Positions 12,201 to 24,200 of a DNA stretch of 64,000 bases are shown here, one piece after another. The notes under the pieces were generated by a model that did not search any database, was not told the origin of the DNA, and worked only from the letters and a program-made list of their open reading frames with translations. The stretch is from NCBI RefSeq assembly GCF_964204865.1, contig NC_135262.1:10168001-10232000 (forward strand). The letters are read 5' to 3'. The position numbers were made by a program, and so were the translations under genes. Origin of the DNA: Styela clava. Taxonomy: Eukaryota; Chordata; Ascidiacea; Stolidobranchia; Styelidae. Positions within the stretch are counted from its first letter, which is position 1, and each line of letters opens with the position of its first letter.

Positions 12201-15200
12201 TTCTGTAACGAAATTTTATCTTACTTGTGACTTGTGAAAATCCGAGATAATAATAATTAACAAGTGAAAGCGACTATTGCTTAGAGAAACTTTGGGGTTT
12301 CCAATCTTTGTATATGCGGTAAAATATACCGAACGTTTTATTCTTTCCTGTCAATGTAACTTGCGAATTCGCAGAAGTTGTTCAAACTGTTAATTGCAGA
12401 TAACAAGTGCAACAAACTATTCCTATCGAATCATAAAAAACATTTAAAAAAAATGCAAACTTCCAAATTTTAGATGATGTATTGGAGCGATGTTGCAACA
12501 AACGCCATTTATCGAATGAGATTAAATGGGACTGGATATGATGTGTTCCTTGAAGACGGAATCGGAATCGTAGACGGTCAGATTCACTATAAATTTTGTA
12601 TAAGTCCTAGTAGGGGAGAGGGCTATTCAAATGGCAATTAGGACTATATAGCCATCCTTACACACTACTCCTAATTTGACCACTGTGCTTCTAATTTGTA
12701 TTGTAACAGTATTGAGTGTGACACATATAAGGAAACAATAGTTTAATAAAATCAAGCACATGTACTCCAAACTTTGTTGGAAATGAAAAACTTTACGTTG
12801 CAGTTTTACGAGGCTTTACCGGTAACTTGAACATTTATTGTCTGTCGTTTGTGTCATCTGGTTTTCTAGAATACCCTTAGGGTATAATGACTTAGTCTTA
12901 TCTTAGCAACATGAAAACTAGTTTGGTAACATGTCTACGAAAATAATTAAGAAGTTAGGTAAGATTTCCCGTGGTGTTATATGAAGCTTAATAAGTTATT
13001 AATTATTAAAATAACCGATTTTATATAATAACTGCTACTATATACTATGTGGACATAGGTTGCTCCCGTATTAAATCAGTATGTTGGCGTTTCAATACAG
13101 ATGGAAGTTGTATACCCAAATACAGAATTGTAGAGAAACACGTAAAAAAACTAAAAATCAAAATCTTTTTATATTATTTAGATAGTTGTGTACTCATTTT
13201 GACTGTGTTGGCATATACTCGACACAACACCGCGATCTAACTGTGAAATAATCGTAACATGTACTATATTTCCAATTAGAAATGGTAACATCTTGATGAG
13301 CTTGTGTTACGCCCGAACAGGCTTGATCTGGGGAAAAAGATAAGCATTGTATATTATAAGCCATCACAATCCATTCCGGATCAAAAATGATGTACGAATT
13401 ACTTGCATTTAGGTATCACACTAAACAACTTTGTTCTTATTATCCATGCTTCCATTATCTTAACAGGTATAGTCGTTGACTGGGTGAATCGACATCTTTA
13501 TTTTACAAATTATGGCTGGGAAGCACAAGATAAACAATTCGGACGAATTGAATTTATTCGGCTTGATGGTACTGGCCGTAAGGTATTAGTCCAACAAGGT
13601 TTAGACAGGCCGAGGGATATTGTTATTGATCAAGAAAGAGGGTGAGTACGATTAATGCGTTCAAGTTCAACTAAAGTGGGTTTGAACCCCATCCAAGCCA
13701 GCTCTCCCGGTGTGTAATAAATAATTTCTGGTTAAAATGGTTTATTAATAAGTTCAAGTTCTTGTGCCATTAGGAAGCAAATATATTATGTAAATATATT
13801 TTACGTAGATGGCTACCAATATTTTTGTTCATATTTATCTTCATTCGCAGATTTTTGTATTACTCTGACTGGGGAGTGGACGCAAAGGTTGTTCGCCTTG
13901 ATTTAGACGGTCGGAATCCCCATCTCGTCCCTGTTGTCGTGGAAAATCCTAACGGACTCGCACTCGATGACGCGATTCTTTTTGTTACCGATTCTCACCG
14001 CAAGAGTGCGCTAGTGGAAGTGAATGGAACTATCATTTATGGAAGACCACCTTCGTTAATCAAATATGATACTGCTTTGGATAAATTAGAAGAGAATATG
14101 GACTTGGAATTTGAGGTATATTTTAATTACGGTTTGATATATTTGATAGGAAAGCCTATAAGATGGATTAATCATAAGACAAACTATGGTCTCTCATGAA
14201 GTAAAAGCGTTCCGTGACAGGGAAGTTGAATCAGCTATATTTACCATCCCACTATCTGATCCAAAAATGATAACAAATATTTCAACTCCCATCAATTTTA
14301 CAAAAAATTAGATTTTTGCTACAGCTTTATACTCTAAAAAAAACAAGAGAGCGATGCTTAAATATACGGACACAAAGGCAAAACGAAGTAAAATCATATA
14401 TATATATGCAATCTTTCACGGTAGACTATCGGTACCGCAGTTTTAACGACTTTTTCTGAGCACGAGATCCGCCGACTAGCCTTCTAGCAACAAACAAAAT
14501 CTATAACCATTTCAAATTTTAAGGCAATTGGTCTAGTAGTTGATGAAAAAATAGATTTTTTCACAAAAAAAGAAAGAAATAAAAACAACAACATGAAAAA
14601 AAACGATCCATATGTACATTTCGTGTCCAATAACAAATTCACGTTATCACATAAAAAATTCAGGGCACGGGTCAAACTCCTTTGGGGTGTTATTTTATTA
14701 CAGACTAGCTTATCATAAACGTAATAATATTACAGGTTCCCTTTGGACTGTCTATGGATCAAAAAACTTTGTTCGTTACTGATTGGGGAACAGGAGCAGT
14801 GTCCGAAATTGATGTTAATACTGGAATCATGAAACCAATAGCAAAAGGAATTGGTAAACCAACAGGGATCGTAAGGGCGAGCTTAAATCCTAAGAAAAAA
14901 TGTAAGTAAATTTATTGTTCGCTCAGTATAGATCTCTAGCGGTGAATTTTGGAAAATTGGTTCAGTGTTAGGGACTCTGCTTTGTGTTAACTCGCATAAC
15001 ATTTATTGTTCAGATAAGAATGACTGCATGAAAGGTAAAAAGTGTAGTCACGTGTGCGTTCCGGTTGATCAAGATTATTCATCGTGTTTGTGCCCAGATA
15101 ATATTGGAAAAGCGATGTCAGAAAATGATTTCGACTGTGTCGGTATGGAACATACTAGTGTTACAAAACTTCCTATTATTTCTCAGTTTTGTTTTTTCAC

Positions 15201-18200
15201 ACTGACGTATCGATATATAAACTTCTTTTTTCAAGCAGTGGTACTCAATTCACTGCCCATTTATATTTCAGCTCCTGATCGTTTCGTCTTAATTGCCGAT
15301 GTGAATAAAATTCTCATGATAAGCGACAGTCCAGATGATCCATCAACTTATATGGTTGTTCGTACATTCGATGATTACAGCAACATAGTCGCAATTGCTT
15401 TCGATCCTATCACACATTATGTGTATTGGGCAGACAATGGACGACAAAGGATCTGTCGTAAAATGTTGGGATCCCCATTAGCTGGCGACGGTGGTACGAC
15501 AAAGGACATAGAAGTGATATATACAGAAATAGGTAAGTGTATTTATCACCGATTTATTCACCGACTCCAACGAGTATTATCAATAATATTAAAAATCAGA
15601 CGATAACAAAATTGATAAGCAGTAAGCACCCCACACCACCGCCGCAATCAATGCAAACAAAAAGCCTCTGATTCACATAAAATTTCGATCTGTATTTTAA
15701 ATGATAATAATGTATGTGGTTCAAACCAGTCTACCCTATTTTTTATATCACGTTTGAGCTTAGACATTGGGCAATAGGTTTGAACCCGATATCTTTAAAC
15801 TGCTATGATTCAATGTAACAAAATTAATTTTCATAGCAAAATAGCTACTTTAAACCCAAATTTCCAACCCAAATATGGATTGTTTTCGCTGAGATTAGAC
15901 GGTTGGAAATCCTATCTTAGCTAAAGTTAAAAAACGTTTTTCAATTACCCTATTTTTTCTGATTTTTAATACAGCATTGCACCTAAAAAAGTAAAACCAC
16001 TTATGACTAGTTTGAACCGGTTGTGGTCCCGAGCGCCATCTAATCAAAACTGCGTTTTATATATATGTACCGATACGTGTTTCAATCATGATTGTTAAAT
16101 CATATTTGCTCACTCATATTCAGAAATGGTTGAAGGAATGGCTTTAGATCCGGACAATCGACTCCTATATTGGACAGATGGGGGACTGGGTACAATAGAA
16201 ATGATGGATCTCAGTGGTATGACACATGCTACAGTACACGAACAATTGAATAATCCGAGGGCGATTACTTTGGACTCTAGCATGGGGTAGGTGAACATTT
16301 AGAATAAAAAAGATATAGCACACTGTACACTGTAGGAAGTACATTGTAAAAACGGTTTTTAGATCTGTCGATCATTTCTATTATGTGTGATTTACTAATT
16401 GTTCTTCCTGGCCCGAGTCATTTCATTTAAATGAATCGAGTCACTTCGATTTTGATAAATGCTGACTTGAGTTGCCGAATCAATGTTTTGAGCACTGCAT
16501 GCTTCTTCAAGCTAATGTTCGTTAGAAACGCGAAAAAGGTGGAGGTCAAAATGAAACAAGAGCCCATTTTAGATCTACCGTTTTGCAATTTAATGTCAAC
16601 TCCGATGTTTGTTTCAGGGTAATATACTGGACAGAATGGGGCAGAGCTGCAATGTTGATGTCGTCGCGGATGAATGGTTACGATCCCCGCCCTCTAATTA
16701 CGACTGATTTGAAATGGCCAAACGGACTTTATTATGACGTAGACGAAGACAAAATTTATGTTGCTGATGGCGCAAAATTGAAATTACAATCAATTTCTGC
16801 TATTTCTAGATCTTACAATAATTTCGGTAGGAAACATATTATTGCAACATTGATTGTATGCTGTAGTTTTGAAAAAGTTATTTAAAAAACCTGAATTTTA
16901 TAAAACAAGGACAATATTCTGAAATTAATTTGAAATATAAATCTATTCTCATTTTTATTTAGAGATTACTTTCCATTAAAATTGTACACAAACTAATCTC
17001 TATCCTTCTCTCTCTATCACTCAATAGGTGTCGACATACTTGACTTTATTGATCTCAATGGAACCGTGGAGCATTTATTCGGACTAGGGAAAATGGGAGC
17101 TCACTTGCTGTTTACGGATTGGGAAACGGGAACGTTGTATAAAAGAGGATTGCTGGAATCTTCTGTTCTCGTTACAAACCTTACTAGGCCGACACAGATT
17201 TATACTCATTTTTCAGCATATAGACCGGAAAGTAAGAATAACACAACATTTCTTTTTTACTTATAAAGTGTTTCTGGATATACTGGCGTTATTACGTTAA
17301 AGTTTTAAATGGAATGGATATAATTTTGTTTTAGTTAAAAGTCAATGCAGTACAGCCATCCACGATTGCAGTCATATATGTGTACCAAGTGCTGGAAGTT
17401 ACAGATGCTTATGTCCGGACCATCTCGTATTGGCAAACAACTTGAAAAACTGCGTAAGACGTGAGTGTAATATTAAGGAATTGGCCACGCTCCAGTGAAC
17501 ACTTTTTGCAGAATATTCTGCAATTCAAAAATCTATATAAAGTACACGCATGTCAGATCTTTGATGCATTCACTTGTGTTTTTTTTTTTATATTTTCCAA
17601 TTTTACTCAATTCAGCTGAAAATTTGCATCTTTACACGACGACGCTTGAACCACCCGTTACTATTGATGAAGACTTAACAACCATGGCATGGGGAGATGA
17701 GTTTACAGAAGCAATGGAATTCGAGGAAGAAAGAACTTTGCGAGTAAGTCTAGAGCTGGATACTGGTACGGTTTAGAAGACGAATCGCTCGTTCGTTTAT
17801 AGAAAAACTTAATGCCAGAATAACCTAATCGAAAGGGTTTCAAACGACGCTTTGGAATAAACGTTTTACCTTAATGTCCGATATGGCATGTTCAACTTTA
17901 ATGTTAATTTTAATGGGTTTGATCATTTTATGTTTACGTCTTGTAAATACCCCAATACAAGAAATACTTTGGGATATTTTTTACTATGCTTTAGATTTTT
18001 TCACTCCGAACAATTCTATTTGAAAGAACTGGAATGTTTCCGAATCGTCATTGTTAACCAAATTTATTATATTCTGATGATGTTGTGGGCATATGGGATT
18101 TGAAATCGAAAACAATTTTTATACAATTCAGATTGTATTAAAAATATTAAATTTCACTTTTCAGTTGGAGAGATTACCGGAAGTTACAACTGTTGCTAAC

Positions 18201-21200
18201 ACAACAGCGATAATGACAACAACAATATACATGGAAACTGCGACAACACCAGAACCTACCACCGCTACACAGGCCACGACAACAAGTACAAACATAATCA
18301 AAGTTAATTTAGATAAAATGAAACTTAATGCTCAATAATTAGGTTTAATGATAATTTTGTGTTAGTTATATGTTACGGTATCAACAGCATATTGATGCCT
18401 TTATCGACGATGGGATGTCGATGAACTGCTTGTTTGTCAACCTTTGTTTAAAATATAATCTTTATGGAACTGTCGGTGACAAACTGCGCTGTACAAATTC
18501 ATTTCTGTACGATATATTATTGAAAAATATTTTCCTATTTTAGCACTACCTCCTCTGCCGCGTTTCCCACTATGTATGGAGCTCCTGAGCAACGAAACTG
18601 CACTTTTCACTATTTCTATACCTGAAGATGAAGGCTTCATTGAAATAAATGCAAATCTTCTGAGTCTTCGTGCCTTGAATATTGCTGATAAAGATTTGAA
18701 TGTTACATTAGTGAATACACAATACTCAAAAGTATACCCAGGAGTTCATAATATACAATTCAAAGCTACGGACAGATATAACAGAAGTATATACTGTAAC
18801 ACTACGGTTACAGTCAAAGGTAATTGTACAAATTTTAATATTCGCAATTAGATATATTTTACCAAAATTGGAATGTTTATAATTGTAATAAATACTTCGA
18901 ACCCCCAATATGATAAAGTGTAAAGCTACAGATAAAATAAACCTCGTTTTATAAATTCAGATGTAACGCCGCCAAAAATACTCTACTGCCCCAGCGACTT
19001 GGATGTCGAAGCGTATGACGATGGAAAAACAACTTTTGTTACTTGGATGGAACCAAAGTTTGAAGACAACACCGGAGTAACACCAATCGTTGTAAACACC
19101 CACAAACCAGGACAATTTATGGACGGCATTCATACAGTCGAATATACGGCTTACGATACTGCAGGGAATTCAATCGTCTGCTCTTTCATGGTAGCTGTAA
19201 TGCACAGAAGTGAGTGTTTAATAATTACGTTTGATTACGATATGATGCCGTCGAACCGTAAAATGGAAATATTTTTATTATATGACGTAATTTAATGACT
19301 TCATATTCTTGCATTGCAATACTTAAATATCAATTCAATGAATTCAAATGATTAAAAATCTTAATTAGCTATTTCAAAATTATTATGTTTGCGACATCAC
19401 TTCTTATTAGGTATTTATTACGTCATAATTTCTATTGTTCAGGTGCCCGCTGCGGTAGTCCATGGGTACCTCCAAACAGTTACCTCACATGCCATTCTGA
19501 TATGGTTACCGGTGATCAAGTTTGCCAAATAACATGCCAAGATGGATACAGTTTATCTCTGAAAACTCCGATAATAAAATGTCGTCATGATCTGGATAAA
19601 TATTCGATCGACTGGCTGCCATTTTTGGATGACAACGTTTGTAAATGTGAGAATATATTATAGCTATTTATAAGAATGTATTGTACGGAAAAAACTGCAT
19701 TCCTGCCTGGCATAGTGCTGCACTTTAATACATGACCTTTAGCCTATCTTAGCTCAAGATGCAATCAAACAGAACTGACACAATCATAAAAATATAGTTT
19801 CGGTTAAGATTACTCTGCCAATCAGATTAAAATACTGATGCAATTGTTGTACTGTTTCGAAAAAACAAATGACCCGCACAATCGTTAAAGTACATTATAC
19901 GAATCTTGCACCAATTTCCAAAAAATATTGAATTTCGTTATTTAATAAAATCTTACATTTGTAATAAGCACAAGTGTAGTGAACATTCATCATTGTACAA
20001 TTTGCGACCATGGTTTCGGTTTATTTCGTGTCGAATCGTCGGGGAATTAACTTGGAGTTTATGATTTTTAAGTATGTCTTAATTAACTTTCATATTTCAC
20101 TTGTCAGTGCCTGCAATTGGTAACCCTCAACAAGTTATTACACTTCAATATCCATGTCCATGTCGACCAACGTCTACATTCTATGAATATACTTATCAAA
20201 TTATGGCTCGGAGACTGAGAGACGCTGTTAGTTGTATGACAAGACAATATTCTCTCGGTCTATGTATCAACGCTGAGAAAAAGATGTTTTTGGAATGCGT
20301 GAATGCTTCTACAGTAGAACTTGTTATAAAGGTGAGAGAAACTTAAAAAAAGATTGTCTGTGAAGATTTAATGACAGGTATGCATTTAATGATGTTGGTG
20401 AATATGTGACAAACACTGCTTTGAGTGGATCTACCTTGCCGTTTACTGCTGGAGACGTCGGTGAAGGCCCCATTAAAATTGAAACTATATATTAATTTTT
20501 GTTCAATTTCACATACTCAATTTTGGGGTCATATTATGATTCCACAACAAACTGAATTACTTTCTCTATAATAATTATAGACACCAAATTTAAAAATACC
20601 TAATTCTCGGTTTCTCCCAAAAATCTTGTAAATTGTAAATTGAATTTCTTACTCGTTAACGAAAGCATAATGAACTTAAATAGACAATGTTAATAAAAAA
20701 TAAGTGTAAATAGTAAATTTCAAGCAGAAATATGCTTAATAAAATGCTTACTTCAAATGTCTATGATAAAACAGGTCGACTTGGCAAAACTGGACGAGGT
20801 TTCCACTATATCAGAAGCAAGAAGAATCGTAAAACGTTCCGTTACTGAGATTTTAGACAAAGCCGTTGGAGGAGAATTCCAAGCAAGAGGTTCAGACATG
20901 AAGGATTATTCGGCTAGTGAAGAAGCGAAATTGAGCGACATGAATGTTTTATGTAAAAAAGGTTTTAAAGGAGTTAAAGATGGTTGTGGTAAGAATAAAA
21001 ATTTTCTTCTTTCTCAGAATTCTAAAAAATTACCACTGCTATAATACAAAATTATTCATATGAAATCAAATATGGCGATGACGTCTTAGGTTACTGACGT
21101 CATATGCTTATGAAATATGACTTGTATTTTTACAGTCCAATGTCCGCGGGGAACTTACTGGCACGAGGGCGACTGTGAGTTTTGTCCTTTGCATACATTC

Positions 21201-24200
21201 CAAGAAAAAACAGGAACACCGCAATGTATTGAATGCGCTGATGGAACTGGAACAAGAAACATTGGATCTACTCATAGATCGCATTGTAAGTTAAAAAAAA
21301 ACATAGTACAGAAATTTGTCTATGAAACAGCGTAAGACTTGATTACAGAAAATATGGTTTTCTACATCTTTTTTCGGACCGAGGTCATTGATAAAAATAT
21401 ATGAAGCTGCAATTATTTGATCGTAGTTGAATGTGATAAGTAAGGATGCCAAGTATGAGTACTTACAAGTATTCGATTCTTATCCAATTCCTAAATTTTC
21501 GATTCCGATTCTCGATTCCGAATCTCGATTCCTCGACATATCTTACCGAAAACACATACTCACCTAAGCAATACCATATGAAATCAAACAAGAGCACGAT
21601 GTTCAAATTCTGGACTGCCAAGAAGGCCGAAACTAAGTGGTATGGGTATCCAATCTGTCACAGGAGACAAAATCGCACAAAAAAACGAATCCCTCAGAAC
21701 CCACAGAGATATTTAAAATAAATAAACGTTAAAGCCTTCTATCGAAATATTATATATTATATATAGTGAAGTTTGCGTTGTCGTAGCAACTCAACATAGC
21801 AGTGAAGCAGTTTATACATATATGTGAAGAAATTGCCACAAAACTTTACACGTTCTTTTCAATCCAAGTTTTAACCTCGAGAATCGATTCCAATGCATCG
21901 GAATCGATTCTAGTCGATTCCGCAAAGAATCGATTCTGTAATCGAATCCGGACTCGATTCCGCCATCCCTAGTGATAAGTAGTGATTTACTATTTTTGAA
22001 ACGATAACATATTACCTACCCAATTTATCACACTCTGGGTAAGGTTTTGGCAAGGGCTTAATCCCGAGATTTCTATTTTGTGACTCAGCCATAGTTAATA
22101 ATACTTTTAAACGCTAACTCCAAAGTTATGCTTAAAACGCATTTTGCACAAGATTCCACAATTATATTTCTTGTTTTTTACAACAGGTGTGAAAATGGTC
22201 AGACAAGAAGAGATCGGCCAACCGAGCGTAATTTTAATCGTCTCTTTAGCTGTGGGTGGCGTTGTTTTAATCGCAGTTATTTTCTCTATTCTTGCTGCTT
22301 GCTGGTTTAAACGAAAACGAAGAAAGCAGATTGAAAAAGAAGCAGCAGAGGCTGCCAGAAAAAAGAGAAGGGTGTGCGCCATAGACAAAATATGTTAAAA
22401 TATAAAGTAGTTATATGCAGCTTTCTAAATCTTCATCCACGATTTCTACTTGTCTAAAGTCTTTTTAAAGTCGATACATCTCATAAAATAATATTTTTTT
22501 TTATTTTGCTAAACTTGTGTTTTTTCAGTTATATTTCGACAATATGTGTTACTTTTATATACCGATTCATTTAAAGCAAATTATCTACCACCCTTTGTAT
22601 TTCAATCGCTGCATTAAATTTAATATGAAATATATAGCCTTAGACTACGTTTTCATTATGAAAAATATTTCATTGCAGGCGCGTCGTCGGCGAAGTAGTG
22701 CTAGCAGCAACCAAGCCTCGATTGGAGTCGTTCCTGTTCAGGGTGCACCACCCGAACAGGGACAAGAAATTCGGACTATAAGTCGAGAATTAGATAACGA
22801 ATTCGAATCTGGGGATATGAGTAACAGTAGAACGACCTCCAGAAGAAGTGGAACTTCGTCTGGGAAACGAGTCACAATTAAAGAAGAGACAATAGAGCAT
22901 AGTATACCACATAGAGAAGAAACAATTCCGCATAAAGGTTCGTGTTTGATTACGCTGTTAGGGCTACTGTTATGAGAATCTCAGATTTTATGGAAGGAGG
23001 CTATAGTTTTTTAGTTCTTAGTTAGCTTTGATATATGTTATCTTATACCTATAAACTCATCCTTGCCATGGAAAGCAATATACGTAAAACTTAACGAAAG
23101 ATTTAAACCATAGTTTAGTTGTTGAATGCTTGATAAAATTTTAAAAAAGTAATATACAAAATTTAATTCAATTTAATACCAATTTTGATTTGTCAGAATC
23201 TTTCTGTGAAATACTATGATATCTGACCCAAACTTGACGACGCTTTAAAACATTCATACAGTGTGACTAAAAACAACATTGTTAATTACTATTACCAAAA
23301 TGAAAAAAAATTATTTAGCGTTCGATGTTATGTAGTTTTTTGTGTGATGAACCAAAAGTTTCAGCAATCTGAGACGTTTTGCACAAAAGTTATGTTCTCT
23401 CTACAATATGTTCTAAAGCTAAACGAATTTTTGGTCTGTCATCCTGTAAATAAATGCATATCTAAACAACATCTTATACATATAAGTTCTCCTTTTTTTT
23501 ATCAGCTGACCCCAAACCGATCGAACCGAGTTGGCGTATGGCTCTTGTAATGAGAAACACAGCAGGAATGAAAAAGAACATCAATAAAATGAAAAAACCT
23601 CCAAAATCAGTATCTTCGGTCACAACTGATGACACAAGAAGTGAAACAAGCGCAAATGATTCAGCGACAGAAGGAACAACGGAAGCGGAAGAAGAAAGAT
23701 CTCAAGTATGATTTATTTGATCGTTATGACTTCAATTACCCAGGTTTTATGATTGATCCCATTCCAACCCCATATTCCACCGTTCGTTCATTTTCTACAC
23801 TTTTCAAAAAAGATTATCACGAAATTCTCATTTTAAGCAAAATCTATTTCCATAGATGTCGGCTACACAAAGTGAAGCGGAAACCGATAAGACACTGACC
23901 GACGGACAAACAACAGACGGAGAGACTACAATCAGAACAGACACCGAGACATCTGTAGGTGCTTCCGAGTCCGATGCATCGACAATACGAAAAAGCAGAC
24001 GTTTGATGTCAAGTACAAGTGATTTAGGTGACGAAACAATGAGTATGACGTCAGGAAATTCCTCACGTGCGACGACGCCTATAAAAGGAGTTTTAAAAAA
24101 ACCGAAACGGCTTGTTTCAATGGACGACTCAGTCGCTTTTACGGCTGATTCAACGTTCTCAAACACACTGGAAAATGTAAGATATGCCTCTGTACACTCT

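Noticed and set aside
12598-12905. Possible repeat starting GTCCTAGTAGGGGAGAGGG in a receptor intron
   Set aside because: No matching inverted end or duplication found.
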